Source of the DNA: Candidatus Halobeggiatoa sp. HSG11
GTDB lineage: Bacteria > Pseudomonadota > Gammaproteobacteria > Beggiatoales > Beggiatoaceae
Direction of reading: 5' to 3'
Length of the DNA: 59,083 nt
Assembly: GCA_030378105.1 (NCBI GenBank)
Contig: JAUCGL010000009.1
Coordinates: forward strand, 1 to 59,083
A model generated the notes under the pieces. That model saw only the letters and a program-made list of their open reading frames with translations, did no database searches and was not told where the DNA came from. Position 1 is the stretch's first letter. Each line of letters begins with the position of its first letter. The position numbers and the translations under genes are program-made. This document shows, one piece after another, positions 8,788 through 17,718 of the stretch.

Positions 8788-9600
8788 ATGACAACACAAC
8801 TATTGGAAAAATTTACGAAAATTCTGTTAGCAACTGACGGTTCAGAATATATAACTGGTGCGGAGAATGAAGCTATTAACTTGGCAAAAATTTGTGACAG
8901 CGAAATTTATATTATGTCAGTAGTTTTGAGCAATCCTGAATATAGTACACTGGCTCCAAAATTAGTTAAACAAGCCGAACAAGATGCCATTGATTGTATG
9001 GATATAGTACAAGTTAAAGCCAATTCTGTAGGAATAAAAAGTCATACTATATTACGTAGTAGTGAGTATATTTATCCGGAAATAGTTGCAACAGCTCAAG
9101 AACAGAATATTGATTTAATTGTAGTAGGAAGACGTGGTAAAAAAGGTTTGCTTAAATTGTTAATGGGCAGTCGCACTAATGATGTGATTAACCATGTTCA
9201 TTGCAGTGTATTAGTTGTGCCTAGAGCAGCTAAAATAAGAGGTAAAAATATTTTATTAGTTATAGACGGTTCAAGTTATAGCAGAGTTGCTGCTACTATT
9301 ACAGCTAAAATAGCTAAATGTTTTGATGCTCCAGTTACAATTATATCTGTGAGCAATGATGATGAGTCTAAAGAGACCATTAAAGTTGATAAATTTTTGC
9401 AAGAAATAAATTTTGATAGTAATATAATTGCTGGTAAATATGCCGAAGATATTGTGGAAACTGCAAAAAATATTGGTAGTGACTTAATTGTGATTGGTGA
9501 TCACGGATATAATACTGGTTTAAAAAAGATTTTTATTGGTAGCGTGTCGGAAAAAGTAATAAGTTTAGCAGAAAGTGCAGTGTTAGTTGCTAGAAATTAA
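8788..9600 (+). CDS. Universal stress protein, tandem UspA domains
   Basis: 270 residues made of two Usp domains of about 140 residues each. Domain 1 starts with KILLATDGSEY and ends in the nucleotide-binding signature GRRGKKGLLKLLMGS followed by VLVVPR. Domain 2 repeats the plan with ILLVIDGSSYS and GDHGYNTGLKKIFIGS. The G-x2-G-x9-G-S pattern is kept in both, so ATP binding by both domains is likely. Usp proteins are cytoplasmic factors for survival under starvation, redox or respiratory stress; the target here is unknown. The start ATG has AGGAT about 6 bp upstream. A palindrome at 8715-8730 could be an operator. Confidence 0.92.
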   Translation: MTTQLLEKFTKILLATDGSEYITGAENEAINLAKICDSEIYIMSVVLSNPEYSTLAPKLVKQAEQDAIDCMDIVQVKANSVGIKSHTILRSSEYIYPEIVATAQEQNIDLIVVGRRGKKGLLKLLMGSRTNDVINHVHCSVLVVPRAAKIRGKNILLVIDGSSYSRVAATITAKIAKCFDAPVTIISVSNDDESKETIKVDKFLQEINFDSNIIAGKYAEDIVETAKNIGSDLIVIGDHGYNTGLKKIFIGSVSEKVISLAESAVLVARN

Positions 9601-9642
9601 TAACTGCTCTTGTCGCAGAGAACTATTAAGGAATGAAATTTA

Positions 9643-9823
9643 GGTATTCCTAAATAAAGTAGTGATAACTCCAAAAAAACCTGCTATAGACTTCATAAAA
9701 ATACATTCGTGTGAAACCTGCGAGGTTTTGAAAACCTCGTAAGTTTTTAGTGAAATTATTTATCTGAAAAACTATAGCTATAAAAGATATAGCAGACTTA
9801 AAACTACATATTGCAGAACTACT
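9643..9823 (+). repeat. Family-A MITE interrupted by a second palindromic repeat
   Basis: The left end (GGTATTCCTAAATAAAGTAG) and the right end (AAACTACATATTGCAGAACT) match the family-A MITE. The usual centre is split: the CTGCTATAGACTTCA half is separated from TATAGCAGACTTA by about 85 extra bases. These contain the palindrome AAACCTGCGAGGTTTT with AAAACCTCGTAAGTTT (9713-9770), a repeat found again at 40811. The target duplication is no longer clear. Confidence 0.65.
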
Positions 9824-9830
9824 AACTTTT

Positions 9831-11192
9831 CTAATCTACTGCCAGATGTCTATTATAAAAAAAACCAATAATATAAATTATCACACCAATAAAAAAGACT
9901 AACCCACCTGCTCCACGCAACCAGTATAAAATCATCATACTATTTTGTATTTCAATAAACGGTAAGGCAAGATCAGTAGCACGTTGTATGTAAACCTGCA
10001 TTATGCCTGCAACCGCAATAAATAAAACCATAAAAGACATTGAAACAGTCATTAGCCAAAATGCTAAAATTTCAAGTTTTTGAACAATTCTATTATTGAT
10101 ATTATTTTGCAATATTGGCATTGTATAAGAAATTATTGCTAACACAATCATTACATAAGTACTGTAAAAAGCTAAATGTCCATGTGCAGAAGTTATTTGA
10201 GTGCCATGAGAATAATAGTTTATTGGAGCTAAAGTATGTAAAAAACCCAACACTCCAGCCCCTAAAAAAGCCATTATTGGAGTACTTAAAGCCCATAATT
10301 TCAAAGCCTTATTTGAAGAATGACATTTAGTACAATTAACTACATTAAATACAAATAGCAACATAAAAAAGAATGGCAGCAATTCAAAAACTGAAAAGAG
10401 AGTTCCAATCCATTGCCAATATTCAGGTACTCCAATCCAATAATAATGATGTCCTATACCCAAAATAACCGTAGTTAAAGTTACAGCTACTATGATATAT
10501 AACCATTTTTCTACTATTTCACGATTGCCAGTCACTTTAAAAATTATATATGCCAATATTGCTTCCATAATCAATTCCCAAGTACCTTCAAACCAAAAAT
10601 GAATTAGCCACCAACGATAATATTTGGCCACAACTAAGTTGGAAGAATTATAAAAAGCAAATATAAACACTATCGTTGAACCAGCTATTCCAGTTAACAA
10701 TAGTAAATTTATTATAGTTTTACGCCCATGCAGTATTGTCATAGATATGTTATATGTAAAGGCACAAAGTACTGCAAAAATTCCTAATTTAATTATGGTT
10801 GGTTGTTCTAAATACTCACGTCCCATAGTTGGGAAAAACTGATTGCCAGTTATCTTGGCAAAGGTCGCATATGGTAATAATAGATAACCAAGCACAGTTA
10901 TTATGGTCAGGGCTAAAAATAGCCATAGTGATTGAATTGCTAATTTGGGATTATATAACTCTTGCTCTGCTTCTTCAGGGACGATATAGTAGGATGCTCC
11001 CATAAAACCAAATAATAACCAAATAATTAATAAGTTGGTATGGATTAAGCGAGCGGTATCGAACATGATACCTTCTATATTTATCGCTACATATTGCATT
11101 CCAATGATCAGCCCAAATAATACTTGTACTGCAAACAATGTAATAGCAACTGTAAAGTAGGGTTTAGCGATTGCTTGAGAGGAGTATGACAT
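9831..11192 (-). CDS. norB: Nitric oxide reductase large subunit NorB
   Basis: 453 residues with about 12 hydrophobic helices, the normal size for the catalytic subunit of cytochrome c-dependent NO reductase. It reduces two NO to N2O in the cytoplasmic membrane. Conserved stretches include RLIHTNLLIIWLLFGFMGA, YYIVPEEAEQEL, the WWLIHFWFEGTWELIMEA helix with its Glu, GIGHHYYWIG with the paired metal-ligand His, and THLxxxGH-like SAHGHLAFYSTY. The start codon is 2 bp after the norC stop, so the two are co-translated. No norQ or norD is seen nearby. It is not a quinol-type qNor, because the N-terminal cytochrome extension is absent and NorC is present. Confidence 0.95.
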   Translation of the reverse strand: MSYSSQAIAKPYFTVAITLFAVQVLFGLIIGMQYVAINIEGIMFDTARLIHTNLLIIWLLFGFMGASYYIVPEEAEQELYNPKLAIQSLWLFLALTIITVLGYLLLPYATFAKITGNQFFPTMGREYLEQPTIIKLGIFAVLCAFTYNISMTILHGRKTIINLLLLTGIAGSTIVFIFAFYNSSNLVVAKYYRWWLIHFWFEGTWELIMEAILAYIIFKVTGNREIVEKWLYIIVAVTLTTVILGIGHHYYWIGVPEYWQWIGTLFSVFELLPFFFMLLFVFNVVNCTKCHSSNKALKLWALSTPIMAFLGAGVLGFLHTLAPINYYSHGTQITSAHGHLAFYSTYVMIVLAIISYTMPILQNNINNRIVQKLEILAFWLMTVSMSFMVLFIAVAGIMQVYIQRATDLALPFIEIQNSMMILYWLRGAGGLVFFIGVIIYIIGFFYNRHLAVD

Positions 11193-11194
11193 AA

Positions 11195-11626
11195 TTAACC
11201 TTTTTCACTCGGTGGCCACGAAGAAGTATTGATCTCTGAAGTCCATTTTAAAAATGCAATTAAAGCATGAAGTTCTTCATCAGTTAAATTAAATTGTGGC
11301 ATTTGTCTGCGTCCGGGTATATTGGTTGGCATAGCTTTCAACCAAGCCTTAATAAAATAAGCACCGCCGTGACTGCCACCTCTACGTTTGTAAATATTTC
11401 CTAATTCAGGTGCAAAATAAGCCCCTTCTCCTAATAAGGTATGACAACCAATACAATTATTTTCTTCCCAAACCATTTTACCTTGGATAATTTGAGGAGT
11501 GAGGTTATCTCGATGGTCTCGTTCTGGTAAAACTATAATTGTATGGATAGTTAAACCTAACAATAAACAAATAAATATAATCAAACTACTATAGTAAATA
11601 TACTTTGGTTTAGTCAATATTTTCAT
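11195..11626 (-). CDS. norC: Nitric oxide reductase cytochrome c subunit NorC
   Basis: 143 residues with one N-terminal membrane anchor (about residues 10-32) and one haem-c site, CIGCH, in the NorC-typical context NNCIGCHTLLGEGAYFAPEL. The distal ligand Met is probably in the RRQMPQFNLT segment. It passes electrons from soluble cytochrome c to NorB on the periplasmic side. It is the first gene of norCB. The start is only 14 bp from the divergent DUF420 gene, so its promoter must overlap that gene's coding start. Confidence 0.95.
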   Translation of the reverse strand: MKILTKPKYIYYSSLIIFICLLLGLTIHTIIVLPERDHRDNLTPQIIQGKMVWEENNCIGCHTLLGEGAYFAPELGNIYKRRGGSHGGAYFIKAWLKAMPTNIPGRRQMPQFNLTDEELHALIAFLKWTSEINTSSWPPSEKG

Positions 11627-11640
11627 TATTAATTACTTAT

Positions 11641-12066
11641 ATGATTCAAATTCTGCCACATGTACTAGCTTCTCTTAATATAACGGCTATTTGCTTAATA
11701 ACAATCAGTTTTTATCAAATTAAGCAACAAAACCGAATTGCTCACAGAAATCTTATGCTTGCAGCATTGTTAATTTCTATAATTTTTATGGCAATATATC
11801 TGTTTTATCACAGTTTGGTTGGTAATGTTAAATTTGCAGGTCAAGGAATTATTAGGCCGATTTATTTTTCTATATTAATCAGTCATGTGCTGTTAGCAAC
11901 TTTTATTATACCATTAATTTTGACTACTATTAGCTTCAGTCTTAGAAAAAAATTTGATACTCATAAGCGTATTGCTCGTTGGGCGTTACCAATTTGGATA
12001 TATGTTTCTATAACTGGGATAATTATTTATGTATTGGCCTTTCATGTTTATCTGCCACAAAATTAA
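11641..12066 (+). CDS. DUF420-family membrane protein
   Basis: 141 residues with four hydrophobic helices. The pattern HRNLMLAALLIS, then LFYHSL, GIIRPIYFSILISHVLLAT and THKRIARWALPIWIYVSITG is that of DUF420, with its conserved His residues. The family is usually found beside haem-copper oxidase genes, and a role in oxidase assembly or copper handling has been suggested, but no activity is proven. Here it diverges from norCB with 14 bp between starts, which points to a link with NO reductase, itself a haem-copper-oxidase relative. No strong ribosome-binding site is visible. Confidence 0.85.
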   Translation: MIQILPHVLASLNITAICLITISFYQIKQQNRIAHRNLMLAALLISIIFMAIYLFYHSLVGNVKFAGQGIIRPIYFSILISHVLLATFIIPLILTTISFSLRKKFDTHKRIARWALPIWIYVSITGIIIYVLAFHVYLPQN

Positions 12067-12568
12067 TTCAAAAAAATATCTGACTATAATGAAGACACGA
12101 CGTTATGGTAGCACAAATTCAAACGCTGCGAGACATGGAAAACCGAAGTAGAGTAGTCCGCAATTTATGTGAGAGTTCAAAAATTTGAAGAAATAGTTAT
12201 AGTGGAGCGGCATTTTTAAAAAACTCACCGTTAAGTCATGGGGGAGTGGTGGGACCACTGCCATTAAGTTAAGGAAATTGGTTTGGGTAACTACAAGGTA
12301 TTATCCCTACAAATCATCATCTTGTCGTAGGGGCAATCCTTTATGGTTGTCCTTAACTTAATGGCAGTGAAACTCCAGTTTGGGAACACAATACCGTTAA
12401 AGCTCTGCTTTGAATTGAGGTAAGATATATCATTGTTAATGACGAAGTGGAGCTTCTTGGCAGTACTTTCCTAAACAAGAGTTTGGAACGATATTTAAAC
12501 GGTTTCATTAAATGTTTGTTTTGTTCAATGTGTTAAGTCCTAGTCAAGCAAAAAAATTGATAATTGAG
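12067..12568. other. Gene-free gap with a complete family-B repeat
   Basis: No gene is recognised. The gap contains the complete family-B repeat at 12256-12369, preceded by about 190 bp of unassigned sequence. It is followed by segments with repeated TTTGGGAAC and GTTTGGAACG motifs that look like further decayed repeats. Confidence 0.5.
12256..12369 (+). repeat. Family-B MITE, complete
   Basis: A 114-bp element with perfect 19-bp terminal inverted repeats, CACTGCCATTAAGTTAAGG at the left and its complement at the right. The interior has GGTAACTACAAGGTATT and GTAGGGGCAATCC segments shared with the copy at 18642. It has no coding capacity and no clear target duplication. Confidence 0.75.
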
Positions 12569-14269
12569 TTAAAATATATTAGATACTCGTTCAGCACTAA
12601 AAATAATCCATCCAACTGAATTTTCTTTAGAATTATTTTCCATAACTACTTCCCAAACCAACTCTGGTGGATTGGTATGCGTATATTCACGAGTTCGAGT
12701 CCAAGCACGAAAATCAAGAATATTGTCCCATCTTATGTGGTTGATTTTATCTTGTGGTAATAAGAAACCGTAACTAACTAAAAAATTGTTTGTTTTTGGT
12801 AACCAATCCACATCTCCCATAGCAAAACTAACTACATTATTTTCACTATTTTCGGAGGACCATATTTCATCTACCGTCATATTTTTTTCATTAATAACGT
12901 ATTCTACTACACGGGTGTTAGTTTTTGCTGGTGGTAATGGTGAATAAAAGGGACGTGCCTGCAAAATGCCATTATCAAAAAGAATTAACGTATTTGAAGG
13001 AGTTATCTTTGGTGAATGGTGATGATAAAACCATTTCATATCACTTATTGGTTTAAGCAATTTACTTTGCAATTTAGTTGGCCAATCGTTTAGTTCACCT
13101 AAAACCCATTGAATTTCATTACTTGCTTTATCTATTTTAAAAATAGCATCTTGTTGTCGCATTGATAAAAGCAAAGAATCATCTTGTTCGTTATATGAAA
13201 GTCCATTAGCATGACTCCAATCAAGAGTATCAGGAAATCCTCGCATCATCCAGTATTTACTAGTTAACATTCTGTAACCAATCCTAAATACATCTAAATG
13301 GTCAAAAATGTTCCATTGCCAAACAATTTTGCCATCACGTTGAAATTCAATAATTTTATCTCCCATCACCTTTTGGGTTTTTCGTGGTGCATTCGGATCA
13401 GTTTCACTTGTATAGTAATTATCAATTAACCGAAGCTCACTTCCTAGCACAATAAAATTTCCTGATGGTAGTTCTTTAATTTTGTGATGAAATGTTGTTG
13501 TATCTACTGGAATACTATTGGCTTCAGGTCCATAAGGTCTTTTAGCTGCATACCATGACGCAATAACATTACCAAGCAAATCTATCTCAATTGCACGATA
13601 ATCCTGAGTTAGATAAATTAAGTTACCATTACGTAAACGTTCAATATCACTTATTCGTGTATTCGCACGATAATACCAAATCACTTCACCTTCTGCATCA
13701 ATAGCTAATAACATTCCAAAGCTTTGATTAAATTTACGATGCCCATTTCCCGGCATACGTCTACGAACACTTAAGAGCGTTATACCGGGTTCCATCTTAT
13801 CCGTGTGTTTAACAGTAATGTCAATCGGTGGAAATTCTTTAAGAGAGGAAGGAAGAGGGAGTGTTTTAAAATTAAGTTTTTTGGAAGCATTAGTTTTATT
13901 ACCAGCTATATCATGGATTGAAATATAAAATTGATGCTGTAGATTTGGTCGCATACCAATTATTGGCAAACCTTCTGCTGGTTTATAAGAACTATCAAAT
14001 TCTATGTCCCATACTCGTTTGCCATCTGAAACATTTATTACGGTATGAACCGGTTCATCTGTTGCAAATTTAATTACAGCAGCCAGAGGGACGCTAGGAT
14101 TTGGGTTTTGGTGGATTGTTGGTAGTACCGTAAATATAGGTGGTTTTATATCTCCGAGACAAACTTGAGGAAATATTCCTATCCAAATACTAAAAAGCAC
14201 AGTTCCTACAAAACAATTTAGTTTATTTTTTAATCGCATAGTTTCTATAAAAATACCTTTTCTTAACAT
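12569..14269 (-). CDS. Arylsulfotransferase (ASST) family protein 1
   Basis: 566 residues with an N-terminal signal-like hydrophobic segment; the true start may be the internal ATG at 14239 (MRLKNKLN), since neither start has a good ribosome site. After a beta-rich N-domain come the ASST propeller landmarks: FPPIDITV, GITLLSVRRR, FHHKIKELPSG, DWSHANGLSY, SMRQQDAIFKID and YHHHSPKI followed by LILFDNG. These appear to keep the three His and one Arg that bind and transfer sulfate in PAPS-independent ASST, so a periplasmic sulfuryl transfer between phenolic compounds is possible; the substrate is unknown. It is 24 bp downstream of the pentapeptide gene. A longer paralogue lies at 42078-44432. Confidence 0.85.
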   Translation of the reverse strand: MLRKGIFIETMRLKNKLNCFVGTVLFSIWIGIFPQVCLGDIKPPIFTVLPTIHQNPNPSVPLAAVIKFATDEPVHTVINVSDGKRVWDIEFDSSYKPAEGLPIIGMRPNLQHQFYISIHDIAGNKTNASKKLNFKTLPLPSSLKEFPPIDITVKHTDKMEPGITLLSVRRRMPGNGHRKFNQSFGMLLAIDAEGEVIWYYRANTRISDIERLRNGNLIYLTQDYRAIEIDLLGNVIASWYAAKRPYGPEANSIPVDTTTFHHKIKELPSGNFIVLGSELRLIDNYYTSETDPNAPRKTQKVMGDKIIEFQRDGKIVWQWNIFDHLDVFRIGYRMLTSKYWMMRGFPDTLDWSHANGLSYNEQDDSLLLSMRQQDAIFKIDKASNEIQWVLGELNDWPTKLQSKLLKPISDMKWFYHHHSPKITPSNTLILFDNGILQARPFYSPLPPAKTNTRVVEYVINEKNMTVDEIWSSENSENNVVSFAMGDVDWLPKTNNFLVSYGFLLPQDKINHIRWDNILDFRAWTRTREYTHTNPPELVWEVVMENNSKENSVGWIIFSAERVSNIF

Positions 14270-14293
14270 GAAATAAATTTAGCTTAATATGTC

Positions 14294-15034
14294 TCACAAC
14301 CAATAAAATATTGCTTCAGTTTTTTTAGGGTTAAAACCTTTTGGCCATTTGGTTAAATCATCATACATGGCTCCTTCTAAATTTACTCCTCTTAATTTAG
14401 CTTTAGTAAAAATTGCCCCTCGCAAATCAGCTCTTCGCAAATCAGTATTAATTAAAATAGCACCAGTTAAATTAGCTCTAGTTAAATCTGCTCCAATTAA
14501 ATAAGCATTTTTTAAATGAGCACTGGTTAAATTAGCCTCTATTAAATTAGCACCATCTAAATTGGCTCCTTTTAAATTAACTTCTTTTAAAAAGGCTTTT
14601 TTTAAATGAGCTTCAACCAAATGAATATTACTAACTCCCCAATGGTTAAGTTTCTTGATTATAGTGATAATTTTGAACATTGCTTCTTGATGTTGCCAGC
14701 CTAAATAATCATCTATTTCTTCTCGATACCTAATAATTATTAACTGTTTATAACCAATTCGGTGTAACCAAAATACAAATACCCCAATAATCAATAGGTC
14801 AAATATCATTCCATGACCTTCAACTAAAACATTACCCCAAAATTCCCATAAATTTTCCTTATAAAATGGCATAGATAACGCAGATATAATAGCTGCTACT
14901 ACAACAAACACTATGATACCTAATGCCACTGGATTAACAGCAGAGTAATGTCGAAACCGTTTCTCAAAACGAATTAAAAATGTTTCTGGATTTTCACGAT
15001 GTTTGATATGAATTTCAGATGGCTTGATACGCAT
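14294..15034 (-). CDS. Membrane-anchored pentapeptide-repeat protein
   Basis: 246 residues. Two hydrophobic helices (about 36-57 and 80-97) precede a C-terminal run of A(N/D)Lxx repeats from about residue 145 to 228: LKGANLDGANLIEANL, LIGADLTRANLTGAIL and LRRADLRGAIFTKAKL. These fold into a right-handed beta-helix. The end TKWPKGFNP is a common capping sequence of this family. The biochemical role is unknown; such proteins are often membrane-tethered scaffolds. It is tightly packed between the NosY-like permease (2 bp) and the arylsulfotransferase (24 bp), so all three are probably one transcript. Confidence 0.85.
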   Translation of the reverse strand: MRIKPSEIHIKHRENPETFLIRFEKRFRHYSAVNPVALGIIVFVVVAAIISALSMPFYKENLWEFWGNVLVEGHGMIFDLLIIGVFVFWLHRIGYKQLIIIRYREEIDDYLGWQHQEAMFKIITIIKKLNHWGVSNIHLVEAHLKKAFLKEVNLKGANLDGANLIEANLTSAHLKNAYLIGADLTRANLTGAILINTDLRRADLRGAIFTKAKLRGVNLEGAMYDDLTKWPKGFNPKKTEAIFYWL

Positions 15035-15036
15035 TA

Positions 15037-15864
15037 CTACAATAAGTCTCCCCTACGAAATAATAGATAGCCACTACCAGCACAAATAGTTCCTAATGCT
15101 AATGGGTAAGCAAACGACCAGACTAAATAACCAAAATGACCAAATAAGTCCAAAATCACATAAGCAGTTGGGCCTAACATCACTAATTGAGGATCAAATA
15201 GCAACATAGCTCCAGTACGAAAAGTTTGTAATGGATTAAGCAAAGCGATTAACACCAACGGTTCTGCGGCAAACTGCTCTTTTATCATTAAGCCTAATAG
15301 AATCAGGTCCAAAAATAATAGTAAAAATAACCAGACAAAGAATGCACTTCCTTGAGCTGTATCAATAGAGTGAGTTATGCTGGAAATAAACATTCCTATT
15401 CCTAAAAAGCACCATGCTAAAGCTATTAATAATCCAGTATATAGGAAAAATAATTCCCAAGGAATGGCAACTTCACGCCATAAAGCCCAACCGACCGCAG
15501 CTATCATTGCCAAAAAAACTGGTAAGAAAATAACAATAAAACGACCAATAACTTTGCCCCAATACCAAGCTGGTAACGATACTGGAAGAGATAATAAATA
15601 TTCAAATACTCCGGCTTCTTTGTCTCCGGCTACAGAACGCACTGTACTCATTAATATAAAAATTGGTAAGATGGCCATACATAATTGAATATAAGTGAGC
15701 AATAAACGGGTTAAACCGGTAAAACCCATAATTTGTGATTCAGTTAGACCAAATACAAATAATAATACAATTATGCCACCAAATACTATGGTATACAGTA
15801 AAAACCAGCGAGCTCGTAATGATTCGGTTATATCTAATAAAGCAGTTAACCACAAATGTTTCAT
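15037..15864 (-). CDS. ABC-2 permease, NosY-like
   Basis: 275 residues with six hydrophobic helices and the layout of NosY-type ABC permeases: an N-terminal ITESLRARWF helix, the cytoplasmic GDKEAGVFEYLLSLPVS loop, and the C-terminal segment ALLNPLQTFRTGAMLLFD. NosDFY complexes are needed for maturation of the nitrous oxide reductase copper centre. No NosD or NosF gene is adjacent; a 663-bp gap lies upstream. The neighbouring norCB genes fit a nitrogen-oxide theme, but this family also includes permeases of unknown substrate, so the Nos assignment is tentative. Confidence 0.7.
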   Translation of the reverse strand: MKHLWLTALLDITESLRARWFLLYTIVFGGIIVLLFVFGLTESQIMGFTGLTRLLLTYIQLCMAILPIFILMSTVRSVAGDKEAGVFEYLLSLPVSLPAWYWGKVIGRFIVIFLPVFLAMIAAVGWALWREVAIPWELFFLYTGLLIALAWCFLGIGMFISSITHSIDTAQGSAFFVWLFLLLFLDLILLGLMIKEQFAAEPLVLIALLNPLQTFRTGAMLLFDPQLVMLGPTAYVILDLFGHFGYLVWSFAYPLALGTICAGSGYLLFRRGDLL

Positions 15865-16527
15865 GTTATTTTATGTGAATTATGAATTGAATTTTTATGT
15901 TGGGAATTGAACGAGTATGAATAAGGTTTAATATTTTTTATACAGTTAATTAAGGTTTACTTATGTCAACTTAATAATACCGCTATTTTTGAGCCAAAAA
16001 AGTTATTATAACATAAGTATCATCTTAACTTCAGCTTAAACCAATGAAGGAACTTTAACATGCAGAGGTATCCTTTTATGCTTTTACACTTTAATCTTTT
16101 AATTTTTTTTGTTAGAATTACCAGCTAAGTAAATCTTAATAAATAACAGAGTAATCAGACACAGATATTGAGACTGTCTGATTATAACTTAAAGAACATG
16201 ATAATTTCTACAATTAAAAGTTGAAGAACAAAATTCAGTTTTTATAGTTTTATGATTGAAAGAATTATAAATTGAGTTAGCAAAAATGTACTGTATGATT
16301 CAATTAAATATGTTGGTCAGTGTTATTAATGAAATGGTTAATTAATCTAAAACATTCTTATCTTTATATTTAAAATATAGGTTGAATGGCAAGTGTAGCT
16401 TAAATTTTTTCAAATGGGCTTTAAATAAGTTTTAAAAGTTTATTTTGAAATGTTGAATTACGGTTGCTTTTTTAACTAGACCTACATTTTAATATGAAAG
16501 TAAGATAACAACAATTAGGAAAATTAT
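15865..16527. other. Long intergenic region before fba
   Basis: No gene is seen in these 663 bp between two divergent genes. One clear structure is the dyad TAATCAGACA (16152-16161) with TGTCTGATTA (16175-16184), a perfect 10-bp inverted repeat around a 13-base loop. It lacks a T-run, so an operator or a decayed repeat is more likely than a terminator. The rest is AT-rich without recognisable signals. Confidence 0.5.
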
Positions 16528-17589
16528 ATGCTTATATCTATGCGTCAACTGCTTGATCATGCAGCAGAAAACAACTATGGTTTACCTGCATTTAATGTCA
16601 ATAATATGGAGCAGGTTCATGCTATTATGCAAGCTGCTAGTGAAACTGATAGTCCTGTTATCATGCAAGGTTCGGCTGGAGCTAGAGCTTATGCGGGCGA
16701 ACCATTTTTACGCCATTTAATTATTGCTGCTTTAGAAGAATATCCACATATTCCTATCGTTATGCACCAAGATCATGGCTCTGAACCATCAGTTTGTTTG
16801 CGTTCAATTCAAAGTGGTTTCTCTTCTGTGATGATGGATGGCTCATTAGAAGCAGACATGAAAACTCCGTCTAGCTATGAATATAATGTTAATGTGACCA
16901 AACAAGTTGTTGACATGGCTCATGCAGGTGGCGTTACCGTTGAAGGTGAATTAGGCTGTCTTGGTTCATTAGAAACTGGCGAAATGGGTGAAGAAGATGG
17001 ACATGGTGCTGAAGGTAAGTTATCCATGGATCAACTATTGACCGACCCTGAACAAGCTGCTGATTTTGTTAAACAAACTAAAGTTGATGCGTTGGCAATT
17101 GCAATTGGAACTAGTCATGGTGCTTATAAATTTACTAAAAAACCTACTGGCGAAGTTTTACGGATTGATCGAATTAAAGAAATTCATACTCGGATTCCAG
17201 ATACTCATTTAGTTATGCACGGTTCTTCTTCCGTACCACAGGAATGGTTGGAAATCATCAATAATTACGGTGGTGATATGGGGCAAACTTATGGTGTGCC
17301 TGTTGAAGAAATTGTGGAAGGTTTGAAACATGGTGTGCATAAGGTTAATATTGATACCGATTTGCGTATGGCTTCTACTGGTGCTGTCCGTAAATTTATG
17401 CATGAAAATCGTTCTGTATTTGATCCACGCAAATTTCTGAAAGAAGCTACTAAAGGTATGGCTGGAATTTGTAAATCTCGCTATGAAGCTTTTGGTTGTG
17501 CTGGCATGGCTTCTAAAATTAAACCAGTTTCTTTAGAAGTTATGTTTAATCGTTATAGCAGTGGTGAATTAGACCCACGTATTGAATAG
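16528..17589 (+). CDS. fba: Class II fructose-bisphosphate aldolase (Calvin-cycle type)
   Basis: 353 residues. It condenses dihydroxyacetone phosphate with glyceraldehyde 3-phosphate (or erythrose 4-phosphate in the Calvin cycle). Zinc-binding and active-site segments of class IIB enzymes are present: [10 protein letters not shown], GYxSVMxDGS-like [38 protein letters not shown] and [12 protein letters not shown]. The length and the GEMGEED loop are typical of the CbbA-type enzymes of autotrophic proteobacteria. The start ATG has AGGA about 8 bp upstream. An inverted-repeat element follows the stop. No other Calvin genes are in the window. Confidence 0.95.
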   Translation: MLISMRQLLDHAAENNYGLPAFNVNNMEQVHAIMQAASETDSPVIMQGSAGARAYAGEPFLRHLIIAALEEYPHIPIVMHQDHGSEPSVCLRSIQSGFSSVMMDGSLEADMKTPSSYEYNVNVTKQVVDMAHAGGVTVEGELGCLGSLETGEMGEEDGHGAEGKLSMDQLLTDPEQAADFVKQTKVDALAIAIGTSHGAYKFTKKPTGEVLRIDRIKEIHTRIPDTHLVMHGSSSVPQEWLEIINNYGGDMGQTYGVPVEEIVEGLKHGVHKVNIDTDLRMASTGAVRKFMHENRSVFDPRKFLKEATKGMAGICKSRYEAFGCAGMASKIKPVSLEVMFNRYSSGELDPRIE

Positions 17590-17604
17590 AGGCAATTCTT
17601 AAAC

Positions 17605-17710
17605 TATTAATTCTTAAGACTTAATGCTTAAATTAGAACCTAAAAACTTAAAATTAATAGAAATTTTTAGGTTGATTGGCATTAAGAATTAAGAATTAAG
17701 AATTAAGAAT
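17605..17710 (+). repeat. Nested inverted-repeat element with AAGAATT tandem tail
   Basis: The spacer after fba folds on itself: outer arms CTTAATGC (17620-17627) with GCATTAAG (17679-17686), and inner arms AACCTAAAAA (17637-17646) with TTTTTAGGTT (17664-17673). It ends in four tandem copies of AAGAATT. It may act as a terminator for fba. It ends about 8 bp before the next start codon, so it also makes up that gene's translation-start region. Confidence 0.65.
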
Positions 17711-17718
17711 TAAAAAAA

